Below, piece after piece: positions 1 to 8,379 of a stretch of DNA of 64,000 nucleotides. The notes below the pieces were generated by a model that did not search any database, was not told where the DNA came from, and saw only the letters and a list, made by a program, of their open reading frames with translations. Location of the stretch: the NCBI RefSeq assembly GCF_017640745.1, contig NZ_JAEPQA010000015.1, positions 1 through 64,000 of the forward strand, written 5' to 3'. The stretch's first letter is position 1, and each line of letters begins with the position of its first letter. A program made the position numbers and the translations under genes. Source of the DNA: Nisaea sp. (GTDB lineage: Bacteria; Pseudomonadota; Alphaproteobacteria; Thalassobaculales; Thalassobaculaceae).

Positions 1-741
1 ATCTGCGTCATCCTCATCCTCGGGCCACAGCTTTTCCGTTCCTTTCCGGCCGGTTTCAAGACCGAACGCCTGCAATTGCACGGCCTGAGGGTCGGGTTTT
101 CCCTGCTCGCCATGGCTGCGGGCTTCACCGCCGTGATCTACATGCCGCTGGCGCAAGTCACGGCGATCTCCTTCGCACGCACCCTGTTCATTACATTGCT
201 CGCGGTTCTCATCCTGAAGGAAGTGGTCGATCTCAAGCGCTGGGGGGCGACCCTGTTCGGATTTGCCGGGGTGCTGATCGTCCTGCAACCGAGCTTCGAC
301 GGTATCGATTTCTATGCCGGTCTTGCGATGGCATCCGCGGTCTTTGTCGCCGCCGTCATGATCCTGACGCGGATTCTGACGAAGACAGAATCGCCGATGA
401 CGATCATGACCTATCAATCCTTCGGATTGACGATCGCCTTCGCCATTCCGGCCATTCTGTTCTGGGAAACGCCGACCTATGAGGAAGTGGCGATGATGGT
501 GCTGACCGGCGTTCTGATGTCGCTGGCGCAATATTCCAACATCAAGGCCTACAAGCATGGCGAGGCCTCCGCCGTGCAACCGATGGAATATACCCGCCTC
601 GTCTTCGCCGGCCTGATCGGTGTGATGTTCTTCCAGGAGATTCCCAGCCTCTGGACAATTGTCGGTTCGATCGTGATTTTTGTCGGCGCGATCTATTCCG
701 TCAGGGAAATGCGCCGCAACCGATCCGTCCCGGAAGATTGA
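1..741 (+). CDS. DMT (EamA/RhaT) family inner-membrane transporter, 5'-truncated by window edge
   Basis: The frame is open from base 1, so the gene begins upstream of the window; the visible part is 246 residues. It is strongly hydrophobic with about eight membrane-spanning stretches arranged as two EamA-like repeats. The second repeat holds the typical run that ends in a short Arg-rich cytoplasmic tail (REMRRNRSVPED). Family members are drug/metabolite transporters of the inner membrane. The substrate cannot be read from the sequence. It converges on the hybrid kinase gene with only 14 bases between the stops. Confidence 0.88.
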   Translation: MCVILILGPQLFRSFPAGFKTERLQLHGLRVGFSLLAMAAGFTAVIYMPLAQVTAISFARTLFITLLAVLILKEVVDLKRWGATLFGFAGVLIVLQPSFDGIDFYAGLAMASAVFVAAVMILTRILTKTESPMTIMTYQSFGLTIAFAIPAILFWETPTYEEVAMMVLTGVLMSLAQYSNIKAYKHGEASAVQPMEYTRLVFAGLIGVMFFQEIPSLWTIVGSIVIFVGAIYSVREMRRNRSVPED

Positions 742-755
742 GAGATTTAACCCAC

Positions 756-3700
756 TCATTTCCCGCTGGCGTTCGGCATCAGACCGCGTTCGTAAAGGCC
801 TGCAATCAAGAGCCGCAACCGCGGCCAGTCTACCGGCTTGGTTTCGAACTCCGTCAACCCTGCTTCCATGTATTTCATCCGGTGTTCGGGCATCGCATCG
901 GCGGATAGTCCAATGATCGCAGTATTCCGGTTCGGACCGGTTCCTGCACGGATCTCCCGCGTCGCGTCCGGTCCGTCCAGCTCCGGCATCTGCATATCCA
1001 TCAGGATAAGATCGAACCGCGTCTCTTCAGCCTTGCGCACGGCTTCCAGGCCGTCGGACGCGATCTCCGTCCTGTGCCCCCACTTGCCGAGCATCATCGC
1101 AATCAGATCCGCGTTGAGCGCATTGTCTTCCGCAAGAAGAATATCAATGCCCGGCATTTTCTTCGGATCAGCCTCCGTCACCCGACTTTCGTCGCGATCG
1201 GCCGCTTCAGAATTTCCGGCAGCATCCTGCCGGCTTCCGGCTGCTTCGAACTTCAACTCGAAACTGAACCTGCTGCCTTTCCCCACCTCGGATTCGACGC
1301 TGATGCTGCCGTCCATGGCAATAGCGAGCCTGCGGCAGATCGCCAGCCCGAGCCCCGAGCCTCCGAATTTGCGGGTCGTCGAAGTATCGACCTGGTCAAA
1401 CTGATTGAACAGCCGAGGCATGGCCTCTTCCGGGATTCCCATCCCGGTATCCGAGACACTCCCCCGAACGATCAGAGCGCCGTCCTCGAGGGATGACCCG
1501 AGGCGCAGTTCGACCTTGCCTTCCGCGGTGAACTTGACCGCGTTGCTGACAAGGTTCGCCAGTATCTGCTTGAACCGCAAGGGGTCGCCGCGCAATCTTC
1601 CGACGGTGTGCGGTTCGACCGACAAGAGAAGTTTGATGCCTTTGTCGGCCGCAGCGCTTTGAAAAAGATCGACCGTTTCGCGCGCCGTCTTCGCGAGATC
1701 GAACTCAATCGACTCGAGCTTGAGCTGCCCGGCTTCGATCTTCGACAGATCCAGAATGTCGTTCAGCAAATTCTGCAAGGTTCTGGCACACTGCCCGAGA
1801 ACGTCGAGATATCCCTGCTGAGACTCGTTCAGCTTTTCCGCCCGCAGCATCTCGACCATGCCGAGGAGTCCGGTCATCGGCGTGCGGATTTCATGGCTCA
1901 TCATCGCCAGGAACTGGGACTTGGCCTCGTTGGCGGCTTCCGCCGCGACACGGGCGGCGTCGAGGTCGGCCGCAAGCTTTTCGAGAGCATCATGCTGTTC
2001 GGATAACTGCGCGTGCGCGCTCTCAAGCGCTGTCTCGCGGCGCTTCAGATCGGTTACATCGGTTACCGTCGAGACCGTTCCGCCGTCTTTGGACGCGCGT
2101 TCGGCGATCAGGAAGACGCGGCCGTCGGGAACGTCGACAAGGATCGGGTCCTCTCCGGGATGGCGATGCCATTCCATCCGTTCCCGGATCCAACTCTCTG
2201 AATTGTCGACATCTTTCGGAAGCAGACCGTGCTTCTGCAGGAGGCGCAAATAGTCCTCGAACAGCAGTCCCGGCACGACGTGCTCGGCAATTTCCGGGCG
2301 CAGTTTGCGATAGGTGTCGTTGAAAATCACGAGCCTGTCGGCCGCGTCGTAATATGCGAAGGCCTCGTCGATCGCTTCGATGGCGTCATTGAGCCGCCGC
2401 TCGCTCTGTTGGATGCGCTCCTGCGCTTCCTTGATCTCTGTAACATCGACCAGCACACCCGTCAGATCGGTCCTCTCTTCGGAAACCGAAACGACCTGTG
2501 ACATGCTGCGTATCCAGCGGATCCCCCTGAGCGGCAGTTCGTAACGCGCTTCGAAGCGCACCTGGTCACCGGTCCGCAGGTTGCGCTCCAGCACCTCCCT
2601 GACGGTCGCCAGATCGTCTTCGACCGGCACCAGACCGTCTGTCACACCGATGGGGCTTGAATCCTCGAAACCGAAGATTTCCTCGGCCTTCGGACTGACA
2701 TAAGTGAAGAATGGCTGCTTGTCCTTGCCCAACGACCACTGGCAGAGCACGCCCGGGACGGTGCGAGCGATGTCGCGCAAGCGGGCTTCGCTACGCGCAA
2801 CACGCTCCTGGTCGATCTTGCGCCGTGTCGTATCGACGATGGATCCGACGATCCGTTCTACGGATCCGCTTGAGTCCCTGATCGCCCGGGCGCGCCAATG
2901 AACCCAGTTCACGCGTCCGTCGCGCGAAACGACACGCACCTCGATGTCCATCATCGCGCGATGCGCGATGCAGGCCCGGAACTGCCCCCTGAAATGGGCA
3001 AGATCCTCGGCATGCACAATCCCGATCAGGGCATCCAGTGCACTCGGCGGCTCCTCCAGTCCTCCGGTCAGAATATCGGAAGCAAAGTCCGACCAGAAAA
3101 AACCGTCGCCGTCGATGTCATATTCCCAAACGCCGATCCCACCGGCAAAAACCGCCAGTTCATAGCGCTCCTTGACCTTTTCCAGTTCCTCGCTGGCTGC
3201 ACGGGTCTCGGTGACGTCCCGACGCATGGTGATCAGAGCGCCCGTTTCGGTGCGGAACTCGTGCGCCGAATACCAGTGCCCGCTCTTGTGCAGGCGCACG
3301 CCGAGGTCCGATACACCGGCCCGACGCGCCGCAATGCGTTGAGCCACGTAAGCCTCCGGATCGTTCAACGCCAGCGGGCTGTCGATGACGCGGTTCTTGA
3401 GGCTGATGCGGAGCACCTCTTCGAAGGTCATGCCCTCGAGGTTATCGATGTCTTTCAGATAGGGGAAAAGTTCGAAATATTTCGGGTTTGCATATACATA
3501 CCTGTCGTCTGGATCATATATGCTGACCGCCTCGTCGAGCGCGTCGATGGTCTGGCGCAGCAGTTCGTTGACACGACGTGCCTGCTCGACATCGCGGCGC
3601 TGAGAGATATCCAGGAAAACCCCGATGACCGCGACGACCTTGCCGCTGCTGTCCAGCTCGGGCGTCCCGCGTGAAACAACATTGCGGACCTCGCCATCGG

Positions 3701-4067
3701 GACGGCGAATTCGCAGCGAGAACTCGAACGGTTGCGCGTTTTCGATACAGCGGCGGACTTCGCTTTCGACCTTCGCGCGGTCCTCGGGAACATAGGCATT
3801 CAACGCCGTCTCGAGATTCGGCGGACCCGCTGACGGATCGCGGCCGTGGATCCGGAAAACCTCATCGGACCAGAAGATCGAGCCTGAACCGAGATCCAGC
3901 CGCCAGTAGCCGAACCGGGCAAGCCTTTCGGCCATCTGCAATAAGTCGGCCTGCGATTCGGAGCTCAGTTCGGTCATGTCGCCGGCAGCTTTTTGCTGAG
4001 CGGCCTTTGATGAGCACATAACGTCGGACGCTCCTCGGCGCGAAGCATTTTGCCGAGCGGAAGGCAC
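756..4067 (-). CDS. Cytoplasmic multi-PAS hybrid sensor histidine kinase with C-terminal receiver
   Basis: The 1103-residue protein has no membrane segment. In order I see about five PAS-type domains (roughly residues 45-160, 170-290, 300-420, 425-560, 565-680), a coiled coil and a HisKA box (FLAMMSHEIRTP, about residue 740). A HATPase_c domain follows with NLVSNAVKF and DTGMGIPEE / GGSGLGLAI. The C-terminal receiver has its phospho-acceptor Asp in LMDMQMPELDG. It is expected to sense a soluble or redox signal and phosphorelay through its own receiver. The start is uncertain: the GTG at 4067 or an ATG at 3977, which would give MTELSSESQ just before the first PAS. No response regulator gene lies nearby, so its partner is unknown. 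Confidence 0.9.
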   Translation of the reverse strand: MPSARQNASRRGASDVMCSSKAAQQKAAGDMTELSSESQADLLQMAERLARFGYWRLDLGSGSIFWSDEVFRIHGRDPSAGPPNLETALNAYVPEDRAKVESEVRRCIENAQPFEFSLRIRRPDGEVRNVVSRGTPELDSSGKVVAVIGVFLDISQRRDVEQARRVNELLRQTIDALDEAVSIYDPDDRYVYANPKYFELFPYLKDIDNLEGMTFEEVLRISLKNRVIDSPLALNDPEAYVAQRIAARRAGVSDLGVRLHKSGHWYSAHEFRTETGALITMRRDVTETRAASEELEKVKERYELAVFAGGIGVWEYDIDGDGFFWSDFASDILTGGLEEPPSALDALIGIVHAEDLAHFRGQFRACIAHRAMMDIEVRVVSRDGRVNWVHWRARAIRDSSGSVERIVGSIVDTTRRKIDQERVARSEARLRDIARTVPGVLCQWSLGKDKQPFFTYVSPKAEEIFGFEDSSPIGVTDGLVPVEDDLATVREVLERNLRTGDQVRFEARYELPLRGIRWIRSMSQVVSVSEERTDLTGVLVDVTEIKEAQERIQQSERRLNDAIEAIDEAFAYYDAADRLVIFNDTYRKLRPEIAEHVVPGLLFEDYLRLLQKHGLLPKDVDNSESWIRERMEWHRHPGEDPILVDVPDGRVFLIAERASKDGGTVSTVTDVTDLKRRETALESAHAQLSEQHDALEKLAADLDAARVAAEAANEAKSQFLAMMSHEIRTPMTGLLGMVEMLRAEKLNESQQGYLDVLGQCARTLQNLLNDILDLSKIEAGQLKLESIEFDLAKTARETVDLFQSAAADKGIKLLLSVEPHTVGRLRGDPLRFKQILANLVSNAVKFTAEGKVELRLGSSLEDGALIVRGSVSDTGMGIPEEAMPRLFNQFDQVDTSTTRKFGGSGLGLAICRRLAIAMDGSISVESEVGKGSRFSFELKFEAAGSRQDAAGNSEAADRDESRVTEADPKKMPGIDILLAEDNALNADLIAMMLGKWGHRTEIASDGLEAVRKAEETRFDLILMDMQMPELDGPDATREIRAGTGPNRNTAIIGLSADAMPEHRMKYMEAGLTEFETKPVDWPRLRLLIAGLYERGLMPNASGK

Positions 4068-4119
4068 ACAACCAGGAAATCGGTTGCGTTCCGGCGGCCT
4101 CGGCTGCTCCGGAACGACC

Positions 4120-5172
4120 CTAGCTTACCGCACCGACCTTCTGCTCGATATCCTTGATCCGCTTGAGGCCGGGTTTGATTTCGGAATTGATGAATTCCAG
4201 ACGCTTCACCGGTCCGCCGCCATGGTTCGGAAAGCGCGCCTCGTAGAGATTCAGTTTCACGGCCAGACCGCAAAGAACGGCACCGATGCTCACATGGTGC
4301 GCGGTAACCAGCTCCTGGAAGGACTGGAACGAATCGGCGCTGATATTTTCCCAGAACGCGTGCGAGCGGTGATTGAAATATTCAAACCGGCCAACGAGAG
4401 AGGTCGAAATCTCATTCAGATCCGACTCGATATCCATCAACACCTTCAGCTGCGCCCGGTCGTTCTGGATCTGGTAGTTGCTGTGCAGCTCTTCCATCCA
4501 GCTGATGAAGGACGGAAGCTGCGACATGATCTTGTCGAGACAGCTGCGGAAATAGGAGAGCGACAGAAAAATGTCGCCATAGCGCTCGAGGAACTTGGGG
4601 ACCTCGGTCAGTTCGGTATTAAGTTCCTCGGCAAGCCGCTTCAGCTGCGCCACCGCTTCGTTCCGGTTCGGCGAGGCGACCATCTTGATGATCTGCCCGA
4701 CGTCGCTGATCTCTTCCGACTTGTCGCCGCCATAGACACGCTGGATGAGAGGCCGCGTGAAGGCTCGCATGTATTCGGTGAGTTCCGCGCGCTTGGCGTC
4801 GGAAAGCTGCAATGCCGAATAATCCTCGAACCCGATCTCGAGGTTTCTGAGCTCAAGGCGCAGGGAATAAACGTCGAAAGATTCGAGAGTCGAAAGCTTT
4901 TCAAGAATGATCAGGTCGTGCGAGAGCGCGCCGCCGACATCCTGAAAATAGCCATGCAGCTCCTTCGGCTCGACCTGACCGCTGCCAGACGTGCCGTCAC
5001 GAAACAATTCGATCGCACTTTCGAGGCGCGCATTCTTGATCATGAAGGCTTTCTTGAGCCCTGGAGTCTGCAGAGGAATGATCGACAAAGGCATGGTGTG
5101 AAGCGAATCAAGCGCTTCTTCGTCCACCTTGGCTTTGGCCGATGATTTCTTTTCCTGCACTTCGACGCTCAT
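4120..5172 (-). CDS. Conserved-looking protein of unknown function, 350 aa, mostly helical
   Basis: I do not recognise this protein. The preferred start is the ATG at 5172 (MSVEVQEKKSS), because codons upstream of it lie in AT-rich sequence that does not look coding, although the frame is open to 5376. The product is soluble and predicted mostly alpha-helical, with a charged Lys-rich N-terminus and heptad-like stretches around the middle and C-terminus (KRIKDIEQKVGAVS at the end). No signal peptide, transmembrane segment or enzyme motif is visible. It sits between two sensor kinase genes, 52 bases downstream of the hybrid kinase start region and transcribed in the same direction. A role in that signalling context is possible but unproven. 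Confidence 0.7.
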   Translation of the reverse strand: MSVEVQEKKSSAKAKVDEEALDSLHTMPLSIIPLQTPGLKKAFMIKNARLESAIELFRDGTSGSGQVEPKELHGYFQDVGGALSHDLIILEKLSTLESFDVYSLRLELRNLEIGFEDYSALQLSDAKRAELTEYMRAFTRPLIQRVYGGDKSEEISDVGQIIKMVASPNRNEAVAQLKRLAEELNTELTEVPKFLERYGDIFLSLSYFRSCLDKIMSQLPSFISWMEELHSNYQIQNDRAQLKVLMDIESDLNEISTSLVGRFEYFNHRSHAFWENISADSFQSFQELVTAHHVSIGAVLCGLAVKLNLYEARFPNHGGGPVKRLEFINSEIKPGLKRIKDIEQKVGAVS

Positions 5173-5651
5173 TCGAACCAGCTCGTTCAGGTTTCGTCTC
5201 GGGAGGCATAATCCCTCATTGTGCTTAAGAATTAATAAACATAATTCGGAGCGACGTAAAAAATCGCAGGATCTCCGCAGCGACATACCGGCAAAATCCC
5301 GGCCGCTCCGCGGGTTTTCATGCCTTTCCGAACTGAAAGCAGAATCCGGAACCACGTTCGATAAGCTCATTCCCATTTCCCCGAAAGTTGCCGCGGCAGG
5401 CCAAACTCTTTTCAGAGTTCACACTCTTTTTGACGCAAATAAGTATGCATTACAGAAACAAAAGAAGAACATAAAGAAAACACACCCGATTCCAATAAAA
5501 AAAATATGCCAAATTGGGGAAATTTATCTCAATTCGATTCACGAGCGATTCACGATTTCCCGCTTAAAATTCAATCGGCAGGCTCATCCAGACGCGGTGG
5601 AGTTCTGTTTTTGGATAGGACATGCAGTCGTAAATCGGCTCGGAGTGATCG
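5173..5651. other. AT-rich divergent intergenic region
   Basis: About 480 bases separate two divergently transcribed unknown genes. The stretch 5210-5570 is clearly richer in A and T than the rest of the window (for example the poly-A runs near 5450-5510). Apart from the tandem 10-mer listed separately I see no gene, tRNA or terminator here. It most likely carries the promoters of both flanking genes. Confidence 0.6.
5535..5555. repeat. Tandem direct repeat CGATTCACGA x2, 11-bp period, candidate operator
   Basis: Two perfect copies of CGATTCACGA lie at 5535-5544 and 5546-5555, separated by one base. The period of 11 places both copies on the same face of the helix, as is common for response-regulator or MarR/OmpR-type direct-repeat operators. 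They sit about 97 bases upstream of the start of the 132-residue protein gene. Confidence 0.4.
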
Positions 5652-6050
5652 ATGCTCGAAAGTTTAGAATTGAACAATCGGGACCCGCGGGACCGCGAGC
5701 TTTACGTTCGCCACCAGCAAGTATACTCACTGCTTGAACTCAACGTCCGCTTGGCGCAGCTCCGCAAGATTGGAGCCGATGCTGGCGAGATCGACCGTGC
5801 GGCGGAGGACCTTTCGGCTCTGATATCGGACATCGTGACCCGTTACGAGGAAGCCACGGCGCCGCGGCGAGAGGCCCCGGTCTATTCGGACAGTCAAATC
5901 TCGAAACTGGAAAAGGCCCTGAAGGCGCTGAAGCAGCTATGCGAAGATCATGCGCCGATTTCACACCTCATGCGGGCTGCGAGAAATGTCGTGACGGCAG
6001 GCTCCCTGCCGCGCTTCGATCCGCCGAAATTGATTGTTTCGAACATTTAG
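5652..6050 (+). CDS. Small protein of unknown function, 132 aa
   Basis: I do not recognise it. The start ATG has GGAGTGAT just upstream. The protein is soluble and charged. Two helical segments with coiled-coil character (about residues 15-65 and 80-100) are split by a Pro/Arg-rich linker (TAPRREAP). The C-terminus is LPRFDPPKLIVSNI. No catalytic motif is visible. It is preceded by the AT-rich region with a tandem 10-mer, which suggests dedicated regulation. The tRNA-Thr gene follows 113 bases downstream in the same direction. Confidence 0.7.
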   Translation: MLESLELNNRDPRDRELYVRHQQVYSLLELNVRLAQLRKIGADAGEIDRAAEDLSALISDIVTRYEEATAPRREAPVYSDSQISKLEKALKALKQLCEDHAPISHLMRAARNVVTAGSLPRFDPPKLIVSNI

Positions 6051-6163
6051 AGCCGGCTGTCGGAATACATGACGTGCCCGGCCTGCGCCCCATGCAGGCG
6101 TCCCGCCAACCGTCTCTGTTGACTGCCGGCGCCGCAGGCTGTATCCCGCAGAAATCTGAGGAT

Positions 6164-6239
6164 GCCGGTTTAGCTCAGTTGGTAGAGCATCTGATTTGTA
6201 ATCAGAGGGTCGGGGGTTCAAGTCCCTCAACCGGCACCA
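6164..6239 (+). tRNA. tRNA-Thr(TGT)
   Basis: This is a 76-nt cloverleaf including an encoded CCA end. The acceptor arm GCCGGTT pairs with AACCGGC and the discriminator is A at 6236. The D-loop has AGCTCAGTTGGTAGAG. The anticodon stem TCTGA/TCAGA encloses the loop TTTGTAA, with anticodon TGT at 6197-6199. The T-arm has GGGGGTTCAAGTCCCTC. Confidence 0.97.
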
Positions 6240-6249
6240 TTTCCCTGTC

Positions 6250-8271
6250 CTAATGACCGATGCTTCGATTTGTCGGGAAGGCAAGATCGACCGTCGTTCC
6301 CTGGCCGAGAACGCTCTGAAGATCGACCACACCGCCGTGCAGCTCGACGAAACGTTTCACGAGCGACAAGCCGAGGCCCGAGCCCTCGTGGCTGAGCAGG
6401 GCTGTTTCCCGTACCTGAACGAACGGTTCCAGAACACGGGCAAGGTGCTCTTCCGGGATTCCGATCCCCGTATCCCGGACCTTGATATGGATGCATCCCG
6501 CATCGTCCCGCTCCGACAGGATCCGGACCTTCCCGCCACGATCGGTGAACTTGATCGCATTGGAGACGAGATTCATCACCATCTGCCGGATCAGCCTGGT
6601 ATCCGCGCGCAAACAAGCGGCATCCTTGCCGACGTCGAGCTCGATCGAGATCCCCCGCGATTCCGCGAGGCGCCGGAATCCACGGCAGACGAAATCAAAA
6701 GCAGTCGCCAGTTCGACCTCGTCCTCGGAGAGTTCGAATGTGGAGGACTCGATTTTGGAGAGATCCAGCACGTCGTCCACGAGCGACAGGAGATGCCGGC
6801 CCGAGGTCACGACATCGTTCGCATATTCGACATATTGCGGTTTTCCGACCGGCCCAAGCATCTGATCACGGATAATTTCCGAAAAGCCGATGATCGAATT
6901 GAGCGGCGTCCTCAGCTCATGACTCATGCCGGCGAGAAAATTGCTTTTCGCCCTGTTGGCCGCCTCGGCGTGCTCCCACGCCTTCCGCAACCGGCGTTCG
7001 GTCGCCACCTGTTCGTCGATGGAGCGGTCCGCGCCGCGATAGCCGATGAAACGTCCGCTTGAGCTATAGAGCGGCTTTCCGGATGAGGAGATCCAGCTTT
7101 TCGTCCCGTCCGGACGCTCCACGAAGAAAACGAAATTTGTAAACGGACTCTGTTGTCCCATGGTCGCGCTGTGCTCGCGCAACGCCGCTTCCGACATGCC
7201 GCTCACGTCGCATTCAGACAATCGACGGCCGAGGAAATCCGATGCAGGACGACCGACGATTTTTTCGAACGCCCCCGACACATAGGTAAACCTCTGATCT
7301 GCATCGGTTTCCCACAGATAATCGAAGGCGATCTCCGCATGATCCCGGAAGCGTGCCTCGCTTCGGGCCAGCAAGCCGATCTGGCGAAGCGCAAGGAAGA
7401 GCGCACCGGCAAACAGGATATTGACGAAAAGCACGGGCATCATCGGACTAACGAGACCCGGGCTTGAGCCATGCGCCCTCACCTCCAGTCGATACACCTG
7501 GTCGAGAATCTTCAGTTCGTGAGACAGGCTGGAGACGGCCGGCGTATCCGGGGTATTCGACTGTTCGGCAACCAACGCGTCTCCATGGTAGAGACCGACC
7601 GACAACCGGCCGCGCGGATCGAGCGCTGCGATGCTTTCGACGAGGTCGTTAAATCGAAAAACGACATTGACCAGCCCCAGCATCTCGCCGCTGCGGACAA
7701 GGGGGAAATAACTCGCGAACCCGATTCCCCCCTGCAGCAAGGTTATCGGACCCGTCGCATGCGGCAGGCCATCCCTGCGAGCCGCCGCGATAACGCTTCC
7801 GGGTCCATCGAGCGCACTCAGGTCCCTGTCCTTGACCGCCTCGTTCCCTTCAAGCGGAACGATCCAGCGCGCCACACCGTGGCGATCGATCCAGTTAACA
7901 GCCTGCACACCATCGAAATCTTCGTGAAACCGCCGGGCCAGCGCCTCGAATTCCGCCTCTTTGACCGCGTCTTCGGACATCGCCAATTGTGCAACCAGCC
8001 CGTCGATCGACCGAAACCGCGCATCGAGATAGTTCTGCAGGTTCTGGGAGATGTGGGCACGGGCAAATTCATGCTGCGCGGCACGCTCCTCGTTATCGCG
8101 CGCCTCGATCATGAGTTGCGCATAAAGGGCGGCTGCCAGAACGACAATGAAAGCAATTGCTGAGGCGACTGCCGGGGCGAGAGTCAACCGCTCGCCGACG
8201 AGCGAAAAGAGCACATTCTTATGCTTGGTTTGACCTGGCACGATCGCGAGCTTTCCGTTCCTGCAGACCAA
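6250..8271 (-). CDS. Membrane sensor histidine kinase, CHASE-PAS-HisKA-HATPase
   Basis: The protein is 673 residues. The N-terminus has a transmembrane helix (about 33-52), then a periplasmic CHASE-type domain containing the typical D-G-V-Q-A-V-N-W-I-D-R-H motif region. A second transmembrane helix near 275-295 follows. The cytoplasmic part has a PAS domain (YVSGAFEKIVGRP), a HisKA box (FLAGMSHELRTPLNSIIGFSE) and HATPase_c motifs (NLVSNAIKF, DTGIGIPEE, GSGLGLSL). CHASE domains bind small extracellular ligands in characterised kinases; the ligand here is unknown. There is no receiver domain and no response regulator gene nearby. It converges on tRNA-Thr. Confidence 0.92.
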   Translation of the reverse strand: MVCRNGKLAIVPGQTKHKNVLFSLVGERLTLAPAVASAIAFIVVLAAALYAQLMIEARDNEERAAQHEFARAHISQNLQNYLDARFRSIDGLVAQLAMSEDAVKEAEFEALARRFHEDFDGVQAVNWIDRHGVARWIVPLEGNEAVKDRDLSALDGPGSVIAAARRDGLPHATGPITLLQGGIGFASYFPLVRSGEMLGLVNVVFRFNDLVESIAALDPRGRLSVGLYHGDALVAEQSNTPDTPAVSSLSHELKILDQVYRLEVRAHGSSPGLVSPMMPVLFVNILFAGALFLALRQIGLLARSEARFRDHAEIAFDYLWETDADQRFTYVSGAFEKIVGRPASDFLGRRLSECDVSGMSEAALREHSATMGQQSPFTNFVFFVERPDGTKSWISSSGKPLYSSSGRFIGYRGADRSIDEQVATERRLRKAWEHAEAANRAKSNFLAGMSHELRTPLNSIIGFSEIIRDQMLGPVGKPQYVEYANDVVTSGRHLLSLVDDVLDLSKIESSTFELSEDEVELATAFDFVCRGFRRLAESRGISIELDVGKDAACLRADTRLIRQMVMNLVSNAIKFTDRGGKVRILSERDDAGCIHIKVRDTGIGIPEEHLARVLEPFVQVRETALLSHEGSGLGLSLVKRFVELHGGVVDLQSVLGQGTTVDLAFPTNRSIGH

Positions 8272-8379
8272 AACGATGGATCGACAAAGATCGCGATGTT
8301 GTCTGCCTTTTCAACTATCTACGTAGAAGCTTAACGAAAGGTTTTCCAACCGGGACTGGCACGTCGGTTTTTCGACATC

